A stretch of 64,000 nucleotides of DNA, from the NCBI GenBank assembly GCA_037501455.1, contig CM074857.1, positions 32,322,001-32,386,000 of the forward strand. Direction: 5' to 3'. The stretch's first letter is position 1, and each line of letters starts with the position of its first letter. Origin of the DNA: Lantana camara (lineage: Eukaryota; Streptophyta; Magnoliopsida; Lamiales; Verbenaceae). A model generated the notes under the pieces. That model had not been told where the DNA came from. It did no database searches and saw only the letters and a program-made list of their open reading frames with translations. The position numbers and the translations under genes were made by a program. Positions 42,120 to 52,119 of the stretch are shown piece by piece.

Positions 42120-43913
42120 TTATTTTGATTTATCGATATAGTTTGTGATTTTGTGTCCCTTGGATTTCTCCAATTTGTGTATGGCCTCCGGTAACAATTT
42201 GTCCAGAGCTGCAACTTGGCTCAAACATGGTTGTCCTGATGCCCTTTTCAGCACATTAAGTATTCCTTCTTGAGCATATCGATCGATATCCGCCATATTT
42301 ATGGTAATGTAGCAAAGCAAGAACAAAGCATAAGGTTGCACTCTGTCCCCTCCAAAGAACACTTGGTGGAGGATGCAACGAACCCCCCCAGCATCTGTAA
42401 TTTCTTTACAACGGTCTTGGGCGGGGTAGTTGGCCAAACACAACTCACTAAGCACAACACAAGCTTCGCTAGAAACCTTGATTTTACTTTGATGCATCGA
42501 TTTCATCAGAGGTTTTATTATCATACTTTTCTCAGTTTCTTCCAAGGTTGTAGCGAAATGCCCAACTATCTTGATACAGGAAATCAGGAGTTCTGAATCA
42601 TCAACCACCTCCAGGACCGTATGAAGTTGACTAACCAAGGCTTTGCAGTTGGGGGAATCTGGGTCGAACGCTGATCTTCTCAGTTGAGTATTTTTCTCTG
42701 CCATTCTTATGATCTCCGACAAAACCATTGAAGAATAGTATAGAAGTGATGGAACTCGTTTCTCCAAGAGGACAGCAAAGCACGGTATTGCACATGACTC
42801 TGTGATGTTTATGCAAATAGTAAAGTTGCCCTTGGCAAGTTGCCAAAGGGCTTTAGCAGCCATCTCCTTCATACGCACTTTGGTTATAAGGTACTCCATT
42901 TCCCATGCTGTATTACTTGTACCCACTTCATACACAGTCTCAAAGGCTACATGACCAACAAGAATCGCAACGATGTCATGCTGAGCAAATAGATTTTGGC
43001 ACTCGGGGTAATTCATAGCAAGCTCAGACACAGCCCAGGCCACCTCCACCTGCACCTTCATAGGACCTTCTTTGAGCATTTTCACAAACACTTGGGGCGC
43101 ACCGGCGTCAATCATGTGCTGTGCATTTTCTGGGTTCTTTACAAGCCATCCAATCGCTTTACTCGCATTCTCCTGCCCCTCTAAAATCCCTTCCTCCACC
43201 AGTTTCAACAAAGGACCAAGCCCGCCTTCCTCAATGATCAATTTCCCGTGCCGATCACTGCTACGAGCTAAAGAAGCGAGAGATGCAGCCGCATCAGATT
43301 GGTCATCCATAGAGTCCATGTACAAAGTGGTGATATGCTCCCATACGCGACGGAGTATCGGCTCGTTGATGGTGATTGCGGGGAATCTCAGTTCCGTACT
43401 GGCTTCAGAATCAGAGATGGAGATCAGCCACGATACGTCTTCTATGGAGTTGTCCAGAAGGGAGGACACCTTTTGGAAGGCGTCGGCTGAGATGTTATTG
43501 AAAACGCGCTTCAGGCCATGGCGGCTGCACTTCATCACCAGTTTCAGTGCTTTCTCCAAGATGAGCTCCGCATCAGATACGATGTGGCGTGCAGGCCTGT
43601 CATACAAGCCGTTTCCCCCACGCACTGCATGTTGAAGCAGCCTGGTGATCTGCTCGGTCTTCGACTTGAGTTCAGCACATTCTTGCTTGAACATTGTGGC
43701 TTTCCCCGCTGCCTTTATCACTCGATCCGTCAACGAACCGGGAACTCCGTCGAGTACCGTAATGAAACGAGAATGATAATGTGAAATATTGGAACTAGTA
43801 GAGGAGCTGTTGAAGCTGGTCTCCCTGGAGGAGAGAAGCGCCAGGCGTCGGAGCTCCTCCCTGTCCAGCACGGCGGCAACCAGCCTCTCCCAGTTATCAT
43901 AATTGCTCGGCAT
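42120..43913 (-). CDS. ARMADILLO REPEAT ONLY-like protein, copy D (intact)
   Basis: Single uninterrupted exon of 597 codons, ATG at 43913, TAG at 42120-42122. The N-terminal helical region (MPSNYDNWERLVAAVLDREE, LKSKTEQITRLLQHAV) leads to GLYDRPARHI near residue 100 and a helix pair (LILEKALKLVMKCSRHG; FQKVSSLLDNSIEDVSWLI), the arrangement of plant ARO proteins. Armadillo-type repeats fill about residues 200-580 (SDAAASLASLARSS, GGLGPLLKLVEEG, AWAVSELAMNYPEC). The length is near the family's usual 600-670. ARO proteins act in polar growth and small-GTPase signalling in Arabidopsis; the role here is inferred. It is the only intact member of at least four copies. Its upstream region leads into pararetrovirus DNA whose promoter faces it. 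Confidence 0.85.
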   Translation of the reverse strand: MPSNYDNWERLVAAVLDREELRRLALLSSRETSFNSSSTSSNISHYHSRFITVLDGVPGSLTDRVIKAAGKATMFKQECAELKSKTEQITRLLQHAVRGGNGLYDRPARHIVSDAELILEKALKLVMKCSRHGLKRVFNNISADAFQKVSSLLDNSIEDVSWLISISDSEASTELRFPAITINEPILRRVWEHITTLYMDSMDDQSDAAASLASLARSSDRHGKLIIEEGGLGPLLKLVEEGILEGQENASKAIGWLVKNPENAQHMIDAGAPQVFVKMLKEGPMKVQVEVAWAVSELAMNYPECQNLFAQHDIVAILVGHVAFETVYEVGTSNTAWEMEYLITKVRMKEMAAKALWQLAKGNFTICINITESCAIPCFAVLLEKRVPSLLYYSSMVLSEIIRMAEKNTQLRRSAFDPDSPNCKALVSQLHTVLEVVDDSELLISCIKIVGHFATTLEETEKSMIIKPLMKSMHQSKIKVSSEACVVLSELCLANYPAQDRCKEITDAGGVRCILHQVFFGGDRVQPYALFLLCYITINMADIDRYAQEGILNVLKRASGQPCLSQVAALDKLLPEAIHKLEKSKGHKITNYIDKSK

Positions 43914-44180
43914 ACCTCTCCTTTTCTCTCTACAAGAGAAATGATATAAACTTTAGAAGTGTGTGTGTAAATGATGTTAAGTCATAGAGGAAAGAAAAGA
44001 GAAGGTACACAGAAATTGCACCATTTTTGCTACCTCTTCCGCTGTTGCTTTTAGGAAATAGAAGAAACTGCTTCAAGACTCAAGAGTCGAAGACTTCAAC
44101 TACCGAATTTAATTTCATTTGATTGGAAGTCAAAACTTTAAGTCGTTGTGGTGCTGTGGAAAGAATTATTGGTTAAGGAG
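43914..44180 (-). other. 5' flank of ARO-like copy D
   Basis: Conserved with the flanks of copies A, B and C (ACACAGAAATTGCACCA, GAAGAAACTGCTTCAAGACT, TTTGATTGGAAGTCAAAAC), so likely to hold native promoter/5' UTR. Confidence 0.55.
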
Positions 44181-44877
44181 CAAATGGTGGCTGAAAAACG
44201 CAAGTGTGTTTGAGCCCACAATGGGAAGAGGAATCTTTTTTGAATTGAAGAATCATTCATTTTCCAATCATAGCATGTTAATGATGGATTAAAGAAGAGA
44301 AAGAAGATCACCCTTTGCTATAAGAATGGGACATCTAGTCTACATTCTTTTCGAGTGGTTAGAAGTTTTTGAGAGAAAGTTATGGAGTTAACAATATCAA
44401 AAACCCTGTGTGTGTCTCAATTTGCAAGAAAAACCTTATGTTATAAAAATTAGTTCAAAAAACCTTATATTATTTTATTTTTGCACATTGCCCCCCCCCC
44501 CCCCCCCCCCGGCGCGCGTGTCAACTATTTAATATTTTTACCCTAAAATACCCTTATTTTATATACTAAAGTAATATTAAATATATATATATATATTATA
44601 AAAATATTATAATTACATTATTTTTAAAATATACATACTTCTTTTTTACCATTAAAATATATGTACTTAAATTATGCATATTATATTAATGAATAAAAAA
44701 TATATAAATATGAAAAATAAGTTTTTAATATTATTTTTGAAATATTCATATTAAAAATATACATATGAATGAATAAATATTATTTTTAAAAATATTATTA
44801 ATAAATAAAAAATATATATATATTATTTATATATTTCTGACCAAAAATATATTATTTGTATATGTATATACAACAAC
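44181..44877. other. AT-rich spacer with poly-C tract
   Basis: No gene seen. A run of about 20 C followed by GGCGCGCGTG at 44490-44518, then AT-rich sequence with TA repeats. AAAACCTTATGTTATAAAAATTAGTT near 44430 resembles 3480-3510 and suggests a shared old repeat. Confidence 0.5.
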
Positions 44878-45078
44878 GGGCAATTTGTAATTTTGGTGTG
44901 TATTTTTGTGTGTAGTGCAATTTTAGTGTAGGTTGAATATGTATTGTAAAAGTGGTGCTTTCCGCTCTTGCCAAAAGCAACTTCCATGTGCATTTTTGTC
45001 CTTTCTTGATTTTTGTATTATTTTCATTTAAGACTCAAGTTTTTCTAATGTTTTCAATTAGGTCCATTAATTTCCCTT

Positions 45079-45339
45079 TCATGTATTTTTTTCTATAAAT
45101 TTATTATTTATGTGTTTTATTATTTTTCCTTGATCTCTTATACCTTGTATAATTGTATCTCTATTTAATATATTTTTATTTAATGTTCGTTCGTAATTTT
45201 TCTTATATATTTCTTCTTTTTGTAAAGATGTTTCTAAATTTTTTCTCATTTGTTTAATATTTTTAGTATTCAGAATTTTTTTTGTTCGTTGTTTTTCTTT
45301 TGTTATACTGTCTGTATCTATTTTTGATTTATAACTCAT
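45079..45339 (-). CDS. viral small ORF, 86 codons (copy A)
   Basis: Lys/Asn/Ile-rich, helical (MSYKSKIDTDSITKEKQRTK start). Third of three small ORFs after the primer site. No function recognised; such small ORFs are usual between the movement-protein and capsid genes of soymoviruses. Confidence 0.55.
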   Translation of the reverse strand: MSYKSKIDTDSITKEKQRTKKILNTKNIKQMRKNLETSLQKEEIYKKNYERTLNKNILNRDTIIQGIRDQGKIIKHINNKFIEKNT

Positions 45340-45444
45340 GATTTAAGCTGATGTTAATTGATATGCTATATTTCTTTTTCTTTTTATATTTCTTAAATCA
45401 TCGTTTGGAGTATTTATCATTATTTCTTGAGTTCTTAATGATAA

Positions 45445-45564
45445 TTATTTATTGTGTTTTAAATCATGGTATGCCATTTTAACAAGATATTCGTTTATAA
45501 TAACTCGTTCCTCTATCTCTTGTATATCTCGTGTTATTCTTGCTTTATAATTAAATCTATCCAT
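45445..45564 (-). CDS. viral small ORF, 39 codons (copy A)
   Basis: MDRFNYKARITRDIQEIEER start, charged helix. Second small ORF downstream of the primer site; no recognised domain. Same MD-start and position in series as the small ORFs at 57787 and 58900. Confidence 0.45.
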   Translation of the reverse strand: MDRFNYKARITRDIQEIEERVIINEYLVKMAYHDLKHNK

Positions 45565-45629
45565 TATGTTATAGTTAATTGTGTAACTATTTGTTTAGAT
45601 TTTTCGAGGCTTATAATGTTTTGTAAATG

Positions 45630-45752
45630 TTATGTCATGTCTTGTTTACGACCTTCATGTTTAGCTTTCAGGTAAAATTTTATTTCTTTGTTATAATCTC
45701 TGTATATAACTTTTATGTTGTCTCTATAGAATTTTAGTCTATATTCATACAT
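45630..45752 (-). CDS. viral small ORF, 40 codons (copy A)
   Basis: First ATG after the primer site; Tyr/Lys-rich. A YLKAKHEG phrase recalls YLVAKNNG in the 58716 ORF of copy B, hinting at relatedness. Confidence 0.45.
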   Translation of the reverse strand: MYEYRLKFYRDNIKVIYRDYNKEIKFYLKAKHEGRKQDMT

Positions 45753-45792
45753 GTTGTGAATTTAAAAAAATTGTATTTTAGAATCGTATACG

Positions 45793-45805
45793 GGCTCTGA
45801 TACCA
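45793..45805 (-). other. tRNA-Met primer-binding site of the pararetrovirus
   Basis: Minus-strand TGGTATCAGAGCC, the complement of the initiator tRNA-Met 3' end used by all caulimovirids to prime reverse transcription. It lies 10 bases after the movement-protein stop codon. Confidence 0.9.
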
Positions 45806-45814
45806 GAGCGACTG

Positions 45815-46780
45815 TCAGAGTGTTTCCTTTATAGTTGTGGTTAATTTAGCCATTTGATCGGCTAATTGTGTGAATTCGTTTTCAGTTATTTCATTAGAAG
45901 ATCCCTCTTCTTTAAAGTTTTTAATTGAAGCCCGTGTAATAATTTCATTAGTTCTTTGATTTGGTGGTAGATATGTATAACATGTACTTTTACTTTTTAA
46001 AAGTTTAGGTGTTTTATTTTGAAAAACATTAGTATTAACATGTTGTATAATAGGTGTTTTTGGTATATATTTTATACGAGAGACTTCTCGAAAAATGTCT
46101 TCCATATATATCTTATCTGTGCTTTTAAATTGTATACTATGATGACTGTTTATCAGAGCATATCCAATAGTGTATGTTATTGAAAATGGATAATCGTTTG
46201 TCTCCATTAAATCTTGTCTTTCAAATTTATAAGCAATGTTTAAAGATTTATCTAGTTTTTCTGTTACAAGTGGTATAACGTAATGTAAAGCTATATTAAA
46301 AAGTAGTTTAATATAAGCTAGGTTTCCTTCAACTATTCCAAGTATTTTATCTTTTATGTTCATAATTCTGTCATCACATATAGCTAGTTTTATGGGTGAG
46401 TTTATTCCTTCAACAAATGTACTCTTAATTAGTATCTGTATTGTAGAAATATGTATATATCCTATTTCATTAGGTGTGTAATTTGCTTTTTTTATTTTCT
46501 GAATTATATCAGCTTTGTTTATCAACGAAATAGCCTGTGTTCCTTTTGTTGTAGAAATTTCAATGGGTGTTTCACATGTAAATTTTCCGTATAATATAAT
46601 GTTCTTCCTACTCAGTTTTGTTTTTAAATCTGTTTTCATATCTTGACCATCTATCAAGTTTAACTCTTTTATTCTAACCTTGTTTAATTTTTTGTTGTCT
46701 ATAATAATGTCTTGTGAAAAATATCCGTATTCTTCAGTTGTTTCAAGGTGTTCAATTTGATCTATCAGACTAGTTTCCAT
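45815..46780 (-). CDS. viral movement protein (30K superfamily), copy A, open frame
   Basis: 321 codons, ATG at 46780. Core features of caulimovirid movement proteins are visible: IHISTIQILIKSTF then LAICDDRI (the conserved Asp region of the 30K fold, about residues 110-140), GNLAYIKLLFNIALHYVIPL, and SITYTIGYALINSHHSIQF. The family forms tubules through plasmodesmata for cell-to-cell spread. No stop or frameshift. Copy B's movement-protein region is outside the window. First gene downstream of the putative promoter, with a leader of about 280 bases containing several short ATG-stop frames. Confidence 0.85.
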   Translation of the reverse strand: METSLIDQIEHLETTEEYGYFSQDIIIDNKKLNKVRIKELNLIDGQDMKTDLKTKLSRKNIILYGKFTCETPIEISTTKGTQAISLINKADIIQKIKKANYTPNEIGYIHISTIQILIKSTFVEGINSPIKLAICDDRIMNIKDKILGIVEGNLAYIKLLFNIALHYVIPLVTEKLDKSLNIAYKFERQDLMETNDYPFSITYTIGYALINSHHSIQFKSTDKIYMEDIFREVSRIKYIPKTPIIQHVNTNVFQNKTPKLLKSKSTCYTYLPPNQRTNEIITRASIKNFKEEGSSNEITENEFTQLADQMAKLTTTIKETL

Positions 46781-47078
46781 CTATGTATATAATTTATAGT
46801 ATACAAAAATATAAATAATAATTTCAGAACTAAGTTTGTATTGTTTACCTGTTTGTGTATTCCTATCTACTGTCTTCATGCACTCCATGTTACCTGTTCA
46901 TCTTTCTTCGAAGTATATGTTTGATTTTGGTATAAGAACTGTGTATGGTTCTACTATTCAAGCGTGAGGCCAACAGAAAAGAAAAGCTCAAAAGCTTAAA
47001 AACTCAGGGAGTTTTTTGATCAACACATGATCTTTTTCTTTCTATTAAAGTCTGAATATTACATACTATATTGTGGCC

Positions 47079-47088
47079 AATATATAGG
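47079..47088 (-). promoter_or_regulatory. TATA box of the pararetroviral (35S-like) promoter
   Basis: Minus-strand CCTATATAT in the non-coding gap between transactivator and movement protein, where caulimovirids carry their pregenomic RNA promoter. Confidence 0.7.
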
Positions 47089-47232
47089 CACTCGACTCAC
47101 TGTTACAGACGCGTTTTAATTTTAAAAAAGTCAAAAAGTAGAAAAAGACTTAAAGTAAAGATAATAATGGTGCTCAACAACTGCACCTAAAAAGTAGACA
47201 GAGACATAAAGTCTGCATTATTGAGGTGTGTT

Positions 47233-47282
47233 CGTCATTGCTTGCGTATTTTCTTGAGTGTTTGACGTCATTGCATGCGTCA
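47233..47282 (-). promoter_or_regulatory. as-1-like TGACG cluster of the viral promoter
   Basis: Minus-strand TGACG occurs at 47282-47278, 47270-47266 (as the palindrome TGACGTCA, 47263-47270) and 47237-47233. A 14-base direct repeat GTCATTGC(T/A)TGCGT on the plus strand (47235-47248 and 47268-47281) contains two of them. Paired TGACG motifs are the as-1 element of the CaMV 35S promoter, bound by TGA bZIP factors. Here they lie about 150-200 bases upstream of the TATA box. Confidence 0.7.
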
Positions 47283-47289
47283 GTTTACA

Positions 47290-48702
47290 TTACTCTTCAG
47301 TAACAGTGTCTTCCTTCATTGACTCGTTTGAATTATGGGACCCTGTTTCTTCAGCTTTGTCTTCAGGTTTGTCTTGGCACATTGCACAGTTGTGTTCATC
47401 AATTATTTCGCTGTATTCACAGAAAATGAGTTTAATTTCCTTTGGAAGTGTCTTCAGGCTGTGTTCTTCAATCTTGATAAATGTTTTTTCAAAGTTTTCC
47501 AAAGTTTTTAGATGTAACGGTGGAATTGTGTATCTTGAAGATCCATATATCAAATGATAATTGGATTTATAGTTTATCTTGACATTACTGTCTTTGTTTA
47601 TTTCTTGTGATTGATAAAATATCTGATTTAGTTGTTTTGCAACTATCTCATTTATGTCATCAGGTGTCTTCATTGTATCAATGCAGGGGTATTCTCCGTT
47701 TGAAACTATCAGTTTGCTAATTCCATGAGAGTATACTGATACTCCTTCTTCGTTGAAGATAGGGTATGAGAGTGTAGATTTGAAGACTATTTCTTTGTCC
47801 ATGTTCCCTTTTGAGACTCGTCTTGCATAGTCTTGAAGTGTTGACATTAGTTTTGGACTGAATTTTCGAAAACAGTTTGGGTTTTTGAAGTAGAGGGTGT
47901 CAAGAAATCCATGTGTGAAGAATTGGTATATCAAGTTTGGGTCTGCTTGTTCAAATATAACGACTTTTGGGCCGCTTCTGTTTACTGGGTACCAAAATAG
48001 TTTATTTTTGTCGGTTTTAGGATTGTATTCAAAGATGGATTTCAAAAGGTTATCATATTTTTCTTTTGAGGGTTGTATTTGGGCTTCTTTCTGGGCTGGT
48101 GTTTGAACACGGTCCATTGGGTTTACCGTGGGTATATTCCCAAGGACTCTTATCCTCTCTTTGAAACTGTTTTGGTCTTGGAGTGTGGGAATAGTTTGAA
48201 GAGTATTTCTGTAGGTTTTTATTTCTTCAAAGGCTTGTTTGGCTTCTGAAAGACTGTTGTATGTTTTGTATGATATTGCTGGGTTTCCTTGTATATGAAC
48301 ATTGGCTTTTGACCATTGATCATATATACCTCGGCTTGAACTATTGAATATAACATACCATTGTTTAATTTGTTTTCTGTCATCTTCATCGTCTTGTGTA
48401 ACTGCTATTGGTGATGAAGTATTCCCTTCTGCTGCTGTTTGTGGAAATGTTTTTGATTTTGTGAATGCCTTTAATTGTGTGTTTGTGTTTGATGATGGAT
48501 CCACCACGCTTACTGGTAACTCTGATGGTGGAAGCCCGGCTGTTTGTTGAACAGTGTGTAATGCGGCAAGAAGTTCTTGACGTTGTGTCATCTTGGATTC
48601 TATGAATCTTTGTATTTCCAATTGTTTAGCCTTCGTGAACTGTTGTATCTCGCGATTAATTGTTTCAATGTTTTGTTTCATCAAGGCTATTACGGCCTCC
48701 AT
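47290..48702 (-). CDS. viral transactivator/viroplasmin (P6-like), copy A, open frame
   Basis: 470 codons, ATG at 48702, overlapping the pol end by 13 bases. An N-terminal Gln-rich coiled coil (about residues 1-50) is followed near residue 115 by a viroplasmin-type (RNase H1 N-terminal-like) fold: KQWYVIFNSSSRGIYDQWSK and a SLSEAKQAFEEIK helix. A conserved central segment includes NKLFWYPVNRSGPKVVIFEQ. The acidic C-terminus holds a CAMC pair. The family allows reinitiation on polycistronic viral RNA and forms inclusion bodies. No lesion seen. Confidence 0.85.
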   Translation of the reverse strand: MEAVIALMKQNIETINREIQQFTKAKQLEIQRFIESKMTQRQELLAALHTVQQTAGLPPSELPVSVVDPSSNTNTQLKAFTKSKTFPQTAAEGNTSSPIAVTQDDEDDRKQIKQWYVIFNSSSRGIYDQWSKANVHIQGNPAISYKTYNSLSEAKQAFEEIKTYRNTLQTIPTLQDQNSFKERIRVLGNIPTVNPMDRVQTPAQKEAQIQPSKEKYDNLLKSIFEYNPKTDKNKLFWYPVNRSGPKVVIFEQADPNLIYQFFTHGFLDTLYFKNPNCFRKFSPKLMSTLQDYARRVSKGNMDKEIVFKSTLSYPIFNEEGVSVYSHGISKLIVSNGEYPCIDTMKTPDDINEIVAKQLNQIFYQSQEINKDSNVKINYKSNYHLIYGSSRYTIPPLHLKTLENFEKTFIKIEEHSLKTLPKEIKLIFCEYSEIIDEHNCAMCQDKPEDKAEETGSHNSNESMKEDTVTEE

Positions 48703-50646
48703 TCTCGTGTGAGTGTGTCTGCAAGAGCGTTCTCTTCTGATTTTATGTATAAGATGTGAAACTGGTATCTTCGTATTTCAAGCTGCCAACGTATCAATCT
48801 TCCTTGATCGTAGTTGTCTCAAAGTGTATACCTGTAGAAGTTTGTTAAGTATTTTGAGTCTGTTCGAAGTTCGAATTCTCGAGGTAAAAGCTCGAGTTTC
48901 CACTTCCGAAGTATCTTTAGACATGCAAGTGTTTCTTTTTCATGAACTGTATAATTTTTCTGGGTTTCTGTAAATGTCCCAGATATATATTTACAGAGTT
49001 GTGTAATCTCGTGAACCTTTTTGGTTCTTGTATTCATATGACCTTCGAGGTCATTTGTATTCATTTTTTCGGCTGGTATTGCAAGCATGCAACCAGACCA
49101 TGTATCGTTTGAAGCATCCGTCTCAATGATAATAAAATCATTTTCTTTTGGATTGTATAAAACAGGCAATGTTTCACAATACTGTTTTATTTTCTGTACT
49201 TGTATCGAATCAGCAACTTGTCAATTCCATTGTATTTTTTCAGAAAGTTTCTTTTGTAATTGTGTTCTTTCTTTAGCAAGGTTCTTTATAAATCCTTGAT
49301 CAGAAATGTAGTTTAAACATCCAAGAAATCTTTGTAATTGTTTTCGATCAGTGATTTGATCTGGAAAATCGTTTAATTTTTCAAAATATTGTCTTGAAGA
49401 ACTATATTTCCTTGTGAATCAAAAGTATTTACAAGAAAATCAATTTTTTGTTTACATAAGACTGCTTTCTTTTTGGAAAGAATTAGTCCTTTGTCTTGGC
49501 ATCGTTTCAAAACTATTTTTAGTTTTTTCAAATGATCTTCTTTATCTTGATTACTAAAGATGATAATATCATCAATGTAAGCAAGACAAATGTCTTCGAA
49601 ACCTTCAAGGTTTTTGTCCATAAATCTTTGGTATATTCCAGGTGGTTGTTTCAAACCAAATGGTAAAACATTCCATTGGTAGTGTTTTTGTGGAGGACAT
49701 GTAAATGTTGTTAACGGTTTTGTGTTTTCATGCAATCTTAATTGCCAATATCCTGATTTAGCATCTAAAGTACTAAACCATGTTTTTCCTTTCAACCTAT
49801 CTTTGATATAATCAATTCTAGGAAGTTTATATGCATCTCCTATAGTTTTCTCATTTAATTGTTTATAATTTGTGACCATACGACGTTTTCCTCGTTTTAT
49901 TTCATTTTTGTTTTCTACATAAAACGCTGGTGTTGTGTGTGGACTTTTAACTTTCAGAAATTAATCCTTTTTCCAAAATTTTTTTACATTCTTCTTTAAA
50001 TTCATCAATATCTCTTGTAGAATAAGGTATATTATTTTTGACATTTACTTCGTCTAAAGGATTTTAAAGTTTAATTTCAATTATCATATAATTATTATTC
50101 TTATCTTTGTCTAAAGGATTTTCACTAGTGACAGAGTCTAAAATTTCTTCTATTTCTTTTTCAAGATTTGTTTTTATGAAAAGTATTAATTCATGATTGA
50201 TTAAATAATCTATTTTGTCTATAAGATTACTTCTGTCTTCAATCTTTACTATAGGTATTTCAATTGTTTCACTCTTTTGAGATAGTTTTTCATTAACAGG
50301 TGATTTTAAAGTGATGTATTTTAAATCTTGACAAAAAGGTCTGTATAATTTCAAAAAATTATTTCCTAGAATAAATGGTAATCCTGTTTCATGTCTGTTT
50401 ATGGATGGTATAGTAAAACAATATCCTTGTATCCAAGCTTTTTCTAAGTATGTGGCGTACCAAATATAATAATGACTTGCATCTGCTATCATTATTTTTA
50501 ATGGTTGTTTAAGTTTTTTCCATTTGAATATATTAAGAGCTGGTGAAGCAAAGCATAAACTTGCTCCTGTATCTATAAATGCTTTAATTGTTTTATTTTT
50601 TATTTTTTATTTTTACTTCTATGAATGTAGCGTTAGAGTTTTTCAT
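48690..50646 (-). pseudogene. viral pol (protease-RT-RNase H), copy A, broken
   Basis: ATG at 50646, TAA at 48690-48692. RT is clear at 49879-49373 (FSTLDAKSGYWQLRLHENTK, VLPFGLKQ, YIDDIIIF with the catalytic DD) and RNase H at 49169-48819 (IIIETDASNDTWSG; FELRTDSKYL). Lesions seen: an A-rich expansion near 50600-50612 before the protease DTGAS, causing a stop; nonsense at 50064-50066; an extra base near 49945; a missing base near 49375; nonsense near 49218. Pol copies RNA to DNA in the viral life cycle; this copy cannot. Confidence 0.85.
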
Positions 50647-52119
50647 TTAAAAATCTTCGTCTGAACTATAACCATTTTCTGATTCTGTAACTGTTTCTAT
50701 TTTATATATGTTTTCCAAATCAGAATAGTCTTCTTCTATTGGTTCTAGATTGTATGTTTGAGCTACTTGAAGTATATGTAATCTTTTTTCGGATTGTTTT
50801 AGTTGTTTAGGGCATTCTCTTGCGTAGTGTCCTTCTTCGTGGCAAAGCCAACACTGACAGTTTTTCTTTCTTTGTGGACAGTATTTTTGTTTTGGTTTGT
50901 ATTCTTTCTTTTTAAAGAAGTGTCTTCTTCTTTTTTGGAATTTATGTTTATTATTATCAATCCATTTTTTAGGGTTCTTTCTCCATCTGTATCTTTTATC
51001 CTTTCTCCTATATTTTCTTTTTTTGTTTGGTCGAATTATATATGGGCTTTCTCCATATTGTTGAGGTACTAAAGGATTTCCCTCACAACATATCGTGACT
51101 TTGTTTTTAACTACATTGTGTAATTCTCTTTCATAACATTTGTCTCCTATAAATTGTGCTACTTCAGTTTGTGCTCCTCCTAGTGTTTCTGTACAGAACC
51201 CCTCATTTACTTGTTTCTTAAATTCTGCGTATACTATTTGTCCAACTGGATAGGGTAGTTTGTTAAAGTATAAGGATAGATATTTTTATCTGTTTTCTAT
51301 TGATAAATCATAATAGTACATATTGTATTCACAATTAAAGAGGTCTATAGCGCACATGTCTAAAACTTGTGTATTTGCTAAATGATATGCTGCTCTATCT
51401 TGGTCTCTTCTAGATATAGTTAATCCAATATCTTGTAAGGGTACTCCAATGAATTCTGAGTATATTTTACGAGCTATTTTCCAAAAAGTTTCAATAGCGT
51501 CTCCTCCGTCTAGTAGTGTTTTCTGTTCATTTGTTAATGAGGATAAATAGTGTGATACATTTCCTATTATTTTATATTGTACGAAATTAAATATTGTTTT
51601 AAAATTTCCGTATTTTAGTCTATCTTCAGTTTCGATAATTAATCCTATTTTATTTGCCCATTCTGTGATAAGTGTTGATTTATTTGTTACGCAATCTATA
51701 TTTAGTATCCCATCAACTCCTAATATTCCTTTTGTAGGTATATATTGTTCAGGTACTTTAGCCCATCTTCCTTTTTTATTTGGAACATATCCTTTTTTGA
51801 TATTGTATTGTATACTTGTGTTTTTTAGGGGATTAGTATATTGTTCTTCTTGAGAGTATTCCCAGTCTCTTGCTTCGTTTCTATGACTTGTTTCTGGAAT
51901 GTCTTTTTTATAGTTTTCTTGTTTTGTATCTTTTTCTCGTTCCATTCCTAGAACATCGTTTTCTGATGATTCATATCCATATATTACTTCTTCGTTTTCT
52001 ACTTCGGGTTTTATAGCTTCTAATGTATGTTCTTGTTTACTATCGTTTTCAACTATTTTTAATTATTCTAGTAAAGTGTTTAATTCTGCAATTTTGTCTT
52101 CTAATTCAAAAGATTCCAT
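50647..52119 (-). pseudogene. viral capsid protein, copy A, two nonsense codons
   Basis: Collinear with the 490-codon capsid gene of copy B and exactly the same length (1473 bases). TAA codons at about 52065 and at 51283-51285. The central region (NKKGRWAKVPEQYIPTKGIL; AYHLANTQVLDMCAIDLFNC), the basic stretch and the zinc knuckle CWLCHEEGHYAREC remain. The upstream ORF ends in TAATG overlap with the start. Confidence 0.85.

Noticed and set aside
44490..44518. Poly-C/GCGCGC tract as an origin or telomere-like element
   Set aside because: Isolated homopolymer; no associated structure or repeat array.
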